Positions 43,348 to 50,691 of a DNA stretch of 64,000 bases are shown piece by piece; position 1 is the stretch's first letter; every line of letters starts with the position of its first letter. A model generated the notes under the pieces. That model worked only from the letters and a program-made list of their open reading frames with translations. It was not told the DNA's origin and made no database searches. The DNA lies in NCBI RefSeq assembly GCF_003149745.1, contig NZ_QGEG01000002.1:248001-312000 (forward strand), given 5' to 3'. The position numbers were made by a program, and so were the translations under genes. Origin of the DNA: Flagellimonas aquimarina. GTDB lineage: Bacteria > Bacteroidota > Bacteroidia > Flavobacteriales > Flavobacteriaceae.

Positions 43348-43686
43348 TTAGTTTATTCCGGCGCTTCCGCTTTCCTTGGTTCTTATTCTGTAAGCTTCCA
43401 TAACATCAGAAACAAAGATTTTACCGTCTCCTACATTTCCTGTGGAAGCAGAGCTCAGTAAAGTTTCTATAGTACGTTCTAAGAAGTCATCAGATACCAC
43501 GATAACCAAATACCTTCTTTGTATATCTGATGTGCTATATGAAATACCACGATATACATGTCCTTGTTTCTCATTGCCAACTCCTGTTACGTCCCAGTAA
43601 CTGAAGAAGTTCACCTCAATTTCATGAAGCGCTTTTTTCACCTCATCAAATTTTGATTTTCTAATAATTGCCTCGACTTTTTTCAT
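43348..43686 (-). CDS. glnK: PII nitrogen regulatory protein
   Basis: A 112-residue PII signal protein. MKKVEAIIRKSKFDEVKKAL is the first strand-helix. The T-loop GVGNEKQGHVYRGISYSTSD is shorter or more divergent than enteric GlnK but keeps the YRGxxY tyrosine that can be uridylylated. The C-terminal ATP/2-oxoglutarate site appears in STGNVGDGKIFVSDVMEAYR. Gene order glnK-amt is standard: PII blocks the Amt pore when nitrogen is ample. A -7 box lies 24 bp upstream. Confidence 0.95.
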   Translation of the reverse strand: MKKVEAIIRKSKFDEVKKALHEIEVNFFSYWDVTGVGNEKQGHVYRGISYSTSDIQRRYLVIVVSDDFLERTIETLLSSASTGNVGDGKIFVSDVMEAYRIRTKESGSAGIN

Positions 43687-43709
43687 AATTAAGTAGTTAA
43701 TTGATGTGC

Positions 43710-43717
43710 CAAATATA
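43710..43717 (-). promoter_or_regulatory. -7 box of the glnK-amt-porin operon
   Basis: The minus strand reads TATATTTG, matching TAnnTTTG, 23 bp before the glnK start codon. No well-spaced TTG is seen. Confidence 0.45.
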
Positions 43718-43783
43718 TGTTAATTCAATACAGACCATGTATAAACGGAGGTAGTTGAGTATATTTTTATATTTTAAAAAGAA

Positions 43784-43807
43784 ATACCCCTATAATTTTA
43801 GGGGTAT
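43784..43807 (-). terminator. Terminator of the crcB unit
   Basis: ATACCCCTA and TAGGGGTAT form a 9-bp perfect stem with a 6-base loop. In the minus direction TTTCTTTTTA follows. It separates crcB, 147 bp upstream on that strand, from the glnK promoter. Confidence 0.8.
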
Positions 43808-43954
43808 CTAATTTTAAACATGCTTTTATTAAGTTTTTAATGATTTTTTCTTAACCTATAGATTACATGTCAACGATTTAAAGTAAAAATCATCGATATG
43901 AATGAAAAATGTTCAATAAATAACAAAAACAAATAAGAAAAATTGATTTTATAA

Positions 43955-44329
43955 CTACTCTCCTAGTTTTGAGAGCCATAAGCCAAGAGCGACAGCAAGA
44001 ACGCCGACTACAATACTGGCTATGGTATAAACAGAAAAATGAAAAAGCTCACTATTTTTTAACAGGCTATGCTTTTCAAAGGCAAATGCGGAAAAAGTTG
44101 TAAACCCACCACAAAAACCAGTTGCAAGGAAAAGAGTGCTGTTAATAGAAAGTAAATTGTTTCTTGAAGATAGCCCTAGGATAACACCAATAAGTAGACA
44201 GCCAAAAATGTTGACTAAAAAAGTACCTAGAAAGAAGTTATGGAGTAAAATGTTTAAGGGCTTGGATATAACATAGCGAAGAACACTACCTAACCCACCG
44301 CCTAAAAAAACCAGAAGAGCTTGCTTCAT
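43955..44329 (-). CDS. crcB: Fluoride channel CrcB/Fluc
   Basis: A 124-residue, four-helix fluoride exporter acting as a dual-topology dimer. Diagnostic segments: GGGLGSVLRYVISKPLN at the start, FLVNIFGCLLIGVILGL with the conserved Asn, and GFCGGFTTFSAFAFE with the pore-lining Phe/Thr-Phe-Ser residues. No fluoride riboswitch is apparent upstream, since a 59-codon gene ends 16 bp before its start. A single copy is in view, as expected for a homodimer. Confidence 0.93.
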   Translation of the reverse strand: MKQALLVFLGGGLGSVLRYVISKPLNILLHNFFLGTFLVNIFGCLLIGVILGLSSRNNLLSINSTLFLATGFCGGFTTFSAFAFEKHSLLKNSELFHFSVYTIASIVVGVLAVALGLWLSKLGE

Positions 44330-44345
44330 ACCCTAAAGGTACAAA

Positions 44346-44525
44346 CTATACAGCTTTCTTGTATTCGGTCCCAGAAGACTCACTAGGGAGAATTTTGGTA
44401 ACTGAAGCCTCTGAAATTTTTTGAATCGTTTTCCTAGACTTCTCCCTAGCTCCATTAATACTAAAAATCAATAGAATTGAATTGACAGCAAGTAAAACGA
44501 ATAAAATTGTGAAAAAGGTTGCCAT
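44346..44525 (-). CDS. Small membrane protein, 59 residues, M-x-T-F-F family
   Basis: A complete frame from ATG (44523-44525) to TAG (44346-44348). The first 24 residues form one membrane helix: MATFFTILFVLLAVN then SILLIFSINGA. A basic, Ser/Thr-rich tail of about 35 residues follows (REKSRKTIQKISEASVTK to YKKAV). The N-terminal 27 positions align without gaps to the 27- and 28-residue peptides at 60701-60784 and 60896-60982, sharing M-x-T-F-F, Asn15, Ser22 and Asn24. This makes it the longest member of an apparent small-protein family. It lies 16 bp before crcB and may be co-transcribed. Function is unknown. Confidence 0.65.
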   Translation of the reverse strand: MATFFTILFVLLAVNSILLIFSINGAREKSRKTIQKISEASVTKILPSESSGTEYKKAV

Positions 44526-44639
44526 TTGAATATGCTAAACTAATGTTAAACAAAAGTACGTCTTTTCCTATAGTATACGAGTTGTACTCTGATTAAAGTT
44601 GTAAAACACCCAATTTTTGTAGGGAAATCAATGTTCTTG

Positions 44640-44828
44640 TTAATTTTTAAGAAAGTATTTAATGAAGAACAAAATAATCACGAATGTGATAAAAGAGATT
44701 AAAACCCATTTTACTCCTTTATAATTTTTTTTATGCATGGTTTTGTCCTTACTGTAGGATCGGGCTATAATCACTACGAAAATGACAAAGAAAAGCGCTG
44801 CAAAAATTAATTGTCCTGTGCTGAACAT
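44640..44828 (-). CDS. Small two-helix membrane protein, 62 residues
   Basis: A 62-residue protein with two membrane helices, MFSTGQLIFAALFFVIFVVI and VKWVLISFITFVIILFF, joined by a basic loop (ARSYSKDKTMHKKNYKG). The short length, two helices and basic loop resemble many uncharacterised flavobacterial membrane proteins. It is divergent from the pyrophosphohydrolase gene and lies 114 bp upstream of the 59-residue membrane protein on the same strand. The function is unknown. Confidence 0.65.
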   Translation of the reverse strand: MFSTGQLIFAALFFVIFVVIIARSYSKDKTMHKKNYKGVKWVLISFITFVIILFFIKYFLKN

Positions 44829-44868
44829 ATTTTATATTTTTACGCAAAGCTAAATCAATTCAAGTGTA

Positions 44869-45255
44869 ATGGAAAGTAAAATAAAGGCAGTAGAAATATT
44901 TCATAATTCTTTTGGTCTAGGTGTATTAAAAGAGCCAAAGGCCAATCTAGGAAAAGCTAAGAATGAGTTGCGGTTCAATCTTATGGATGAAGAAAATAAG
45001 GAATATTTGGAAGCTGCCAATGATGGTGATTTAGTTGAGGTAGCTGACGCTTTGGGTGATATGCTGTACATTCTTTGTGGAACTATTTTGGAGCATGGGA
45101 TGCAACACAAGATTGAAGAGGTTTTTGAAGAAATTCAAAGAAGCAATATGAGTAAATTAGGAACGGACGGTAATCCTATTTATAGAGAAGACGGAAAAGT
45201 GCTTAAGGGGCCTAACTATTTTAAACCAAACATTCAGGGAGTGTTGGATAAATAA
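44869..45255 (+). CDS. MazG-like nucleoside triphosphate pyrophosphohydrolase
   Basis: A 128-residue all-alpha NTP pyrophosphohydrolase of the PRA-PH/MazG superfamily. The metal-binding helices are NLMDEENKEYLEAANDGDLV (ExxE-type) and VEVADALGDMLYILCGTILE (the paired ExxD). The C-terminal GTDGNPIYREDGKVLKGPNY is conserved in the family members of Bacteroidota that I recall. It probably removes pyrophosphate from non-canonical nucleotides; the substrate is not predictable. It ends at a bidirectional terminator shared with ilvE. Confidence 0.85.
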   Translation: MESKIKAVEIFHNSFGLGVLKEPKANLGKAKNELRFNLMDEENKEYLEAANDGDLVEVADALGDMLYILCGTILEHGMQHKIEEVFEEIQRSNMSKLGTDGNPIYREDGKVLKGPNYFKPNIQGVLDK

Positions 45256-45280
45256 AAAAGCGCCTAAAAGGCGCTTTTTT
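45254..45280. terminator. Bidirectional terminator between the pyrophosphohydrolase and ilvE genes
   Basis: GCGCC and GGCGC pair around TAAAA, flanked by an A run on the left and a T run on the right (AAAAAA/TTTTTT), so both strands read a hairpin followed by U. Confidence 0.88.
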
Positions 45281-45282
45281 AT

Positions 45283-46350
45283 TTATTGTACTTTAAACCT
45301 CCAGCCAAACTTATCCTCGGCTCGGTTGTACTGTATATCTGTAATTCGCTTTTTAAGTCTAGAGGCATAGCTATCCGCCAAATCTGGTAAATCATAGTCA
45401 TTGTCCTTGTAGCCAAAAGAAGCTATTGGAGATACAACGGCAGCAGTACCGGCGCCAAACATTTCCTTTAAGGTTCCAGCTTTAGCCGCTTCTACAACTT
45501 CGGTAACGGATATTTTGCGCACTTCGGTAGCAATACCTTCATCTTTTGCAATATCCAAAATACTTTTGCGGGTAATGCCATCAAGTATGCGATCACTAGT
45601 TGGGCCAGTGATCAAAGTGTCATTTATTCGAACAAAAATATTCATGGCACCAGCTTCTTCTATATACTCATGCTCATTATCATCTGTCCAAATAACTTGA
45701 TTGTAGCCTTTTTCAATAGCTAATTGAGTTGGATAAAACTGCCCGGCATAATTTCCTCCAGCCTTGGCATAACCAACACCACCGTTAGCAGCTCTAGAGT
45801 AATTCTGTTCTATTAACACCTTAACCTTACCAGAAAAATAAGCTCCAGATGGAGCACAAGCAATAATAAATTTGTATTCATCTGCCGGGGAAGCATGGAA
45901 ACCAGTTCCAGAGGCTAAAATAAATGGGCGAATATATAAGGAGCTTCCAGGGTTTTTTGGAATCCAATCTTTTTCAATTTGCAAAAGCGTAGTCAATCCT
46001 TCCATAAAAAATTCTTCTGGAAGTTCTGGGATTGCTATTCGCTTGGCGGATTTATTCAAGCGTTTAAAGTTCTCCAACGGCCTAAATAGCCAAACATTGT
46101 CTTCATCATCTTTATAGGCCTTCATTCCTTCAAAAATGGATTGTCCATAATGAAATATTTTTGCCGAAGGGTCCAAGGTCAATGGCTGGTAAGGGACAAT
46201 CTTTGGAGCTTTCCATTCACCGTCCTTATAATCGCAGACGAGCATATGATCAGTATAAATACTTCCAAAAGAAAGATTGTCGAAATCTACATCCTTAATT
46301 TTGGAGGTCTTTGCCTTTTCTATCATCAAAGTGTTTGTCATTGTTCCCAT
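45283..46350 (-). CDS. ilvE: Branched-chain amino acid aminotransferase
   Basis: A 355-residue class IV (PLP) transaminase for leucine, isoleucine and valine. Landmarks: FHYGQSIFEGMKAYKDDEDN near residue 65, LYIRPFILASGTGFHASPAD near 145, the PLP lysine in GYAKAGGNYAGQFYPTQLA near 200, and EYIEEAGAMNIFVRI near 230. The length and GNYA motif fit the type II (eukaryote-like) IlvE. A start three codons later (MTNTLMIEKAK) is possible. It is monocistronic. Confidence 0.95.
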   Translation of the reverse strand: MGTMTNTLMIEKAKTSKIKDVDFDNLSFGSIYTDHMLVCDYKDGEWKAPKIVPYQPLTLDPSAKIFHYGQSIFEGMKAYKDDEDNVWLFRPLENFKRLNKSAKRIAIPELPEEFFMEGLTTLLQIEKDWIPKNPGSSLYIRPFILASGTGFHASPADEYKFIIACAPSGAYFSGKVKVLIEQNYSRAANGGVGYAKAGGNYAGQFYPTQLAIEKGYNQVIWTDDNEHEYIEEAGAMNIFVRINDTLITGPTSDRILDGITRKSILDIAKDEGIATEVRKISVTEVVEAAKAGTLKEMFGAGTAAVVSPIASFGYKDNDYDLPDLADSYASRLKKRITDIQYNRAEDKFGWRFKVQ

Positions 46351-46457
46351 GCTAAAAGAATTTGAACAGATAAAATTAGCTAATTATCCCTATTTTTTAA
46401 TGTTTTATTAATTTAAAATTCAGTAATTCGTTCACACTTTATTTATTTTTTTTGATT

Positions 46458-46916
46458 ATGAAAGTATTTAACATTTTAACTGCCATATTCTTACTATCTC
46501 AAACACTTGTTCAAGCTCAGGGTACAGATTCTTATGGGACATCGTTTAAAGTAAACACAACTTCTAACTATGAAAATGGAGTTTTTGAAAAAATAGGTGT
46601 AAAAGACACTATTATGACCCAAGTATCTGGAACTATCGTGGAGGTATGTAAATCCAAGGGATGTTGGATGAAAGTGGATATTGGTAACGAAGAACAGGTT
46701 TTTGTTAAGTTCAAGGACTATGGGTTTTTTGTTCCAACTGATTCGGAGAATGGGAAGGTCGTTATGAATGGAATTGCATTTGTTGAAGAAGTTTCAATTG
46801 ATGAACAACGGCATTATGCCGAGGATGCAGGAAAATCCAAGGAAGAAGTTATCAAAATAACCAAGCCTAAAAGAACCTTAAGGTTTGAAGCTTCTGGAGT
46901 ACAGATAGAAAAATAG
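46458..46916 (+). CDS. Secreted DUF4920 protein
   Basis: About 152 residues from the ATG at 46458, chosen because it opens a signal peptide (MKVFNILTAIFLLSQTLVQAQ); an in-frame TTG at 46452 precedes it. The body matches DUF4920: YGTSFKVNTTSNYENGVFEK, then the motif VEVCKSKGCWMKVDIGNEEQ with two cysteines, FKDYGFFVPTDSENGKVVMN and the final KRTLRFEASGVQIEK. The family is an OB-like fold of unknown role in the periplasm; the CKxKGCWM motif could bind metal. The next gene, mnmD, begins after one base. Confidence 0.87.
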   Translation: MKVFNILTAIFLLSQTLVQAQGTDSYGTSFKVNTTSNYENGVFEKIGVKDTIMTQVSGTIVEVCKSKGCWMKVDIGNEEQVFVKFKDYGFFVPTDSENGKVVMNGIAFVEEVSIDEQRHYAEDAGKSKEEVIKITKPKRTLRFEASGVQIEK

Positions 46917-46917
46917 T

Positions 46918-47580
46918 TTGAAGCGTAAAATTATTACTACAGCAGATGGTTCCAAGACCATCCAAATTGAAGATTGGGATGAACAATATCATTCTAAACA
47001 TGGAGCAATTCAAGAGGCCTATCATGTCTTTATTGAACATGGACTTAGACTATTCAAAAATGACCATATAAACATTTTGGAAATAGGTTTTGGAACAGGA
47101 CTTAATGCATTGATTACTTTTTTGGAAATAGAAAGCTTGAATTTAAAAGTTGATTACGTGGGGGTAGAAGCCTTTCCGGTTTCCATTGAAGAGGTAGGGC
47201 TCCTAGATTACTGTTCTCAGTTGAATGCCAGCAATTATGAAGAATTTTTCCAAAAAATGCACAATTCTGAATGGGAAACCAATATCTCCATTTCAGATGG
47301 GTTTCAGCTTAAAAAGCAGATGAAGGATTTTAAATCGATAAACGACACCGATTTGTTCAACCTCATTTATTTTGATGCGTTTGGGGCTAGGGTCCAACCA
47401 GAATTATGGACAGAAGAGATATTTTTAAAAATGCACCAAACCTTGAAAGATAAAGGTGTTTTGGTTACGTATTCCGCCAAAGGTAGTGTGAGAAGGGCTT
47501 TACAGGATGTTGGGTTCAAAGTTGAACGGTTACCGGGACCACCGGGCAAACGAGAAATGCTCAGAGCAACCAAAATGTAA
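46918..47580 (+). CDS. mnmD: tRNA (mnm5s2U34)-methyltransferase MnmD
   Basis: A 220-residue SAM-dependent methyltransferase corresponding to the MnmC methylase domain alone. It converts nm5s2U to mnm5s2U at tRNA position 34. The SAM loop is LEIGFGTGLNALITFLEIES near residue 58, and NLIYFDAFGARVQPELWTEE near 150 holds the family's D-A-F motif. GVLVTYSAKGSVRRAL and LPGPPGKREMLRA complete the C-terminus. The start is TTG at 46918, one base after the DUF4920 stop, so translation is probably coupled. MnmC's oxidase domain is absent. Confidence 0.92.
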   Translation: MKRKIITTADGSKTIQIEDWDEQYHSKHGAIQEAYHVFIEHGLRLFKNDHINILEIGFGTGLNALITFLEIESLNLKVDYVGVEAFPVSIEEVGLLDYCSQLNASNYEEFFQKMHNSEWETNISISDGFQLKKQMKDFKSINDTDLFNLIYFDAFGARVQPELWTEEIFLKMHQTLKDKGVLVTYSAKGSVRRALQDVGFKVERLPGPPGKREMLRATKM

Positions 47581-47626
47581 CTTTTGCTAAAGCGCTGTTA
47601 ATTGCTCGCCTAACATTATCATAAAT

Positions 47627-47645
47627 TTGTTTAAAGTTTAAACAA
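47627..47645. promoter_or_regulatory. Inverted repeat upstream of the TIGR01777 gene
   Basis: TTGTTTAAA-G-TTTAAACAA is a 9+1+9 perfect inverted repeat, about 70 bp before the ATG at 47716. It looks like an operator for a dimeric regulator. The 13-mer AAAGTTTAAACAA (47633-47645) recurs at 61059-61071, upstream of two tiny membrane-peptide genes. Confidence 0.5.
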
Positions 47646-47715
47646 TTATGTTAAACCTAAATTAATGCCTCATAAACAGCATTTTAAACCATTAAATTTG
47701 TTTCAAAGTGATAGT

Positions 47716-48678
47716 ATGAAAGTGTTGATTACAGGTGCCACAGGATTAGTCGGCAAAGCCATTGTAAAGGTTTTGCACGATAAAGGGATGTCTGTAAATT
47801 ACTTGACCACACGGAGGGAAAAAATGATTTCATCTCCAAATCTTAATGGTTTCTACTGGAATCCAGCCAAAAGCGAAATAGATATGGCGTGTTTGGATGG
47901 GGTTTCTGCCATAATAAATCTTGCAGGAGCAAGTGTTGCTAAAAGATGGTCTCCTACTTACAAGAAAAAAATACTTTCCAGTAGAGTGGATAGTATTCGG
48001 ACATTACACAAAGCGCTGAATAAAATTGATGTAACTCAAATTAAGTCTTTCGTTTCAGCTTCGGCCATAGGTACTTATCCAGATTCCCTCATTAATTTTT
48101 ATGATGAAAATGAGACAGATGTAGATGATAGCTTTTTAGGTGAGGTTGTGGAAAAATGGGAACAAGAAGTTGAAAGATTCAATAGTTTTGGTTTTAATAT
48201 TTCCAAAGTTAGAATTGGCATTGTATTGTCAACCCTAGGTGGGGTATTGCCTAAAATGACAAGACCCATTCAAAACTTCATGGGAGCCGCTTTTGGAACG
48301 GGAAATCAATGGCAATCCTGGATTCATATAGAAGATTTGGCCCAGATTTTTGCTTTTGTGATTGAAAACAATTTAAAAGGAACATTTAATGCAGTGGCCC
48401 CAAACCCTGTCACCAATGCAAAGATGACGAAGGAATTGGCCAGAATACTGGATAAACCCTTAATTCTTCCAAACATCCCAAGGTTTGCAATGAAGATGAT
48501 TTTAGGTGAAATGTCTTACATCCTTTTTGCTAGCCAAAGGGTTAGCTGTAAACGTATTGAGGAAAAAGGATTTGTCTTTCAACATCCTAACATAGGGGCT
48601 GCATTAGAAAACCTTTATTTGCCTAAGAAAGAGGAGAGTGAATCACAGATGGCATCTCTTAATAAAGAATTTGTGTAA
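47716..48678 (+). CDS. TIGR01777-family NAD(P)-dependent oxidoreductase (SDR39U1-like)
   Basis: About 320 residues from the ATG at 47716, which starts directly at the cofactor motif (MKVLITGATGLVGKAIVKVL); an upstream ATG at 47665 would add an unlikely 17-residue tail. Extended SDR fold features: VSAIINLAGASVAKRW, FVSASAIGTYPD, WEQEVERFNSFGFNISKVRI and the C-terminal LARILDKPLILPNIPRFAMK. Members are conserved epimerase-like enzymes of unknown substrate, the human orthologue being SDR39U1. The gene has its own terminator at 48708-48730 and an inverted repeat upstream, suggesting regulated expression. Confidence 0.9.
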   Translation: MKVLITGATGLVGKAIVKVLHDKGMSVNYLTTRREKMISSPNLNGFYWNPAKSEIDMACLDGVSAIINLAGASVAKRWSPTYKKKILSSRVDSIRTLHKALNKIDVTQIKSFVSASAIGTYPDSLINFYDENETDVDDSFLGEVVEKWEQEVERFNSFGFNISKVRIGIVLSTLGGVLPKMTRPIQNFMGAAFGTGNQWQSWIHIEDLAQIFAFVIENNLKGTFNAVAPNPVTNAKMTKELARILDKPLILPNIPRFAMKMILGEMSYILFASQRVSCKRIEEKGFVFQHPNIGAALENLYLPKKEESESQMASLNKEFV

Positions 48679-48707
48679 TGTAGTTCAACAACGGTTTAAA
48701 TGTTACT

Positions 48708-48730
48708 ATCCGCCATTGGCGGATTTTTTT
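48708..48730 (+). terminator. Terminator of the TIGR01777 gene
   Basis: ATCCGCC and GGCGGAT form a 7-bp stem around ATT, followed by TTTTTTT on the plus strand. Confidence 0.85.
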
Positions 48731-48748
48731 GTGATTTGTTGTGACATT

Positions 48749-48780
48749 TTGACATTTTTAGACAATTGGCAGTACTTTTG
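48749..48780 (+). promoter_or_regulatory. Promoter of grpE-dnaJ
   Basis: TTG at 48749-48751 and TACTTTTG at 48773-48780 are separated by 21 bp, matching the Bacteroidota consensus. TGACATTTTGACATTTT (48742-48758) forms a direct repeat over the -33 region and may be a heat-shock control site (inference). No CIRCE element is present. Confidence 0.55.
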
Positions 48781-48812
48781 CCACTTCAAAAAAGGAAATA
48801 AAATAATAGTTT

Positions 48813-49388
48813 ATGAGCAAGAAAAGTAAGGTTGAGGAGATGGAGGGAGAACTAAACGATTCCCAAACCGTTAGCAATCCTGAACTGAGCGATGAGAATA
48901 TGGCTATGGAAAATGAAATTGAAGGAAAAGAAGAACTTTCCATAGAAGACCAACTCAAAGAAGATTTGGCTAAAGAAAAAGACAAATTTCTTAGACTTTT
49001 TGCCGAGTTTGAAAATTTCAAAAAAAGGACTTCCAAAGAACGCATGGAATTGTTTAAGACTGCAGGACAAGAAGTAATAGTCTCATTACTGCCGGTTTTA
49101 GATGATTTTGACAGAGCTCTTAAAGAGATTTCCAAATCTGACGACAAAGAAATGTTCAAAGGTGTGGAGCTCATTAGCAATAAATTGAAAGAAACCTTGA
49201 AAGGAAAAGGGTTGGAACAAGTTGCAGTAGGTGAGGGCGATGTTTTTGATGCAGAAGTACATGATGCGATTACCCAAATCCCAGCTCCAAACAAGAAGAT
49301 GAAAGGTAAAATAATAGATGTGGTCGAAAAAGGATTTAAACTTGGGGAACGCATCATACGACACCCAAAAGTAGTCGTTGGAAATTAA
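48813..49388 (+). CDS. grpE: Nucleotide exchange factor GrpE
   Basis: A 191-residue co-chaperone that releases ADP from DnaK. An acidic, disordered N-terminus (1-45) and a coiled coil (about 48-85, EDLAKEKDKFLRLFAEFENF) precede the dimer four-helix and C-terminal beta wing. SLLPVLDDFDRALKEI and GDVFDAEVHDAITQIPAP are the wing-side conserved stretches, and VVEKGFKLGERIIRHPKVVV ends the protein. It is 6 bp before dnaJ in one operon. dnaK is not in the window. Confidence 0.95.
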   Translation: MSKKSKVEEMEGELNDSQTVSNPELSDENMAMENEIEGKEELSIEDQLKEDLAKEKDKFLRLFAEFENFKKRTSKERMELFKTAGQEVIVSLLPVLDDFDRALKEISKSDDKEMFKGVELISNKLKETLKGKGLEQVAVGEGDVFDAEVHDAITQIPAPNKKMKGKIIDVVEKGFKLGERIIRHPKVVVGN

Positions 49389-49394
49389 GAGTAT

Positions 49395-50510
49395 ATGAAA
49401 GATGACTTTTACGAAATATTGGGCGTTTCCAAGGGAGCTTCGGCCGCTGAAATAAAAAAAGCTTATCGGAAAAAGGCTATTGAGTTTCACCCAGATAAAA
49501 ATCCAGGAGATACCAAGGCCGAGGAAATGTTTAAAAAAGCTGCGGAAGCTTATGAGGTGCTGAGCGACCCCGATAAACGTACTAAGTATGACCAATTTGG
49601 CCATGCGGCCTTTGAAGGTGGTGCAGGATTTGGTGGTGGAGGTATGAATATGGATGATATCTTCAGTCAGTTTGGAGATATTTTCGGCAGTGCTTTTGGT
49701 GGCGGATTTAGTGGCTTTGGAGGCTTTGGCGGAGGGCAACGCAGAGTAAAAGGGAGTAATCTCCGTATTAGGGTTAAGCTAACACTAGAGGAAGTTGCCA
49801 ATGGAGTGGAGAAAAAAGTCAAGGTAAGAAGAAAGGTCCAAGCAGAAGGAGTAACCTATAAAACATGTCCTACCTGTAATGGTAGTGGTCAAGTAACCAA
49901 AATCACCAATACGATTCTAGGTAGAATGCAAACGGCGACTACTTGTAATACCTGCGGTGGAGCTGGACAAACTATTGATAAGAGACCTAGTGGAGCAGAT
50001 GCACAAGGACTCAAGATGGAGGAGGAAACCGTTTCTATAAAAATTCCACCTGGTGTGGAAGAAGGTATGCAACTAAAGGTTTCTGGAAAAGGAAACGGTG
50101 CTCCAGGAGATGGAATACCCGGGGACTTGTTGGTGGCAATTGAGACTGAGGAACATCATACCTTAAAAAGAGAAGGTGATAATTTACATTACGACCTGTA
50201 TGTTAGTTTTTCAGAGGCTGTGTTAGGGAGTTCCAAGGAGATTGACGCCGTGGGAGGAAAGGTCAGGATAAAATTGGAACCTGGAATTCAATCAGGAAAA
50301 ATATTAAGATTACGTGGTAAGGGAATCTCCAGTATCAATGGGTATGGAAGCGGAGATTTACTGGTTCATGTAAACGTTTGGACACCAAAAGAATTGAACA
50401 GAGAACAAAAAGAATTCTTCGAGCGTATGCAGAATGATGAAAACTTTGTTCCAAAACCGGAAAAGTCAGATAAGTCGTTTTTTGAAAAGGTTAAAGATAT
50501 GTTCTCCTAA
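49395..50510 (+). CDS. dnaJ: Chaperone DnaJ with a reduced zinc-binding domain
   Basis: A 371-residue type I DnaJ. J domain (1-70) includes FHPDKNPGD with the HPD loop that stimulates DnaK. A Gly/Phe-rich linker follows (about 75-115). The zinc region holds only two of the usual four CxxCxGxG repeats, CPTCNGSG and CNTCGGAG (about residues 158-195), separated by a stretch with no cysteine pairs, so one zinc site rather than two is expected. C-terminal beta domains follow ([20 protein letters not shown], then [20 protein letters not shown]). I believe the two-repeat form is common in flavobacteria. It is co-transcribed with grpE. Confidence 0.94.
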   Translation: MKDDFYEILGVSKGASAAEIKKAYRKKAIEFHPDKNPGDTKAEEMFKKAAEAYEVLSDPDKRTKYDQFGHAAFEGGAGFGGGGMNMDDIFSQFGDIFGSAFGGGFSGFGGFGGGQRRVKGSNLRIRVKLTLEEVANGVEKKVKVRRKVQAEGVTYKTCPTCNGSGQVTKITNTILGRMQTATTCNTCGGAGQTIDKRPSGADAQGLKMEEETVSIKIPPGVEEGMQLKVSGKGNGAPGDGIPGDLLVAIETEEHHTLKREGDNLHYDLYVSFSEAVLGSSKEIDAVGGKVRIKLEPGIQSGKILRLRGKGISSINGYGSGDLLVHVNVWTPKELNREQKEFFERMQNDENFVPKPEKSDKSFFEKVKDMFS

Positions 50511-50550
50511 CAATTAATGCTTTTCTGTTTAAATAAAAAACGTATATTTG

Positions 50551-50640
50551 AAACTGATGTTGGGAAACCAGCATCTAATTTTCTTTTTCATAGCAATTTT
50601 TTTCCCATCCTTGATTTTTAAGGGTGGGTTTTGTTTTTAG
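50551..50640 (+). ncRNA. Candidate small RNA or dnaJ 3' element with two hairpins
   Basis: Just after TATATTTG (50543-50550, a -7 box match), GATGTTGG-GAAA-CCAGCATC (50556-50575) forms an 8-bp stem with one G-U pair, closed by a GNRA tetraloop. After a U-rich linker, CCCATCCTT and AAGGGTGGG (50604-50628, one G-U) form a second stem followed by TTTTGTTTTT, an intrinsic terminator. This could be a stand-alone RNA of about 85-90 bases, or the 3' end of the grpE-dnaJ mRNA. No TTG lies at the -33 position, which weakens the first reading. Confidence 0.4.
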
Positions 50641-50669
50641 GGGCGTAGCAGTCTTTTTGGTCAAATACA

Positions 50670-50677
50670 TATCTTTG
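50670..50677 (+). promoter_or_regulatory. -7 box of the NatA-NatB operon
   Basis: TATCTTTG, a close match to the Bacteroidota TAnnTTTG -7 consensus, lies 14 bp before the ABC ATPase ATG. No TTG is at the ideal spacing. Confidence 0.45.
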
Positions 50678-50691
50678 AAAAAATAGTTTAA

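Noticed and set aside
44330..44640. Fluoride riboswitch sought upstream of crcB
   Set aside because: The region directly upstream is occupied by the 59-codon gene, and no GGNGAUGG-type or pseudoknot pattern was seen.
49617..49740. Gly-rich repetitive DNA considered as a sequence repeat
   Set aside because: It encodes the normal Gly/Phe linker of DnaJ.
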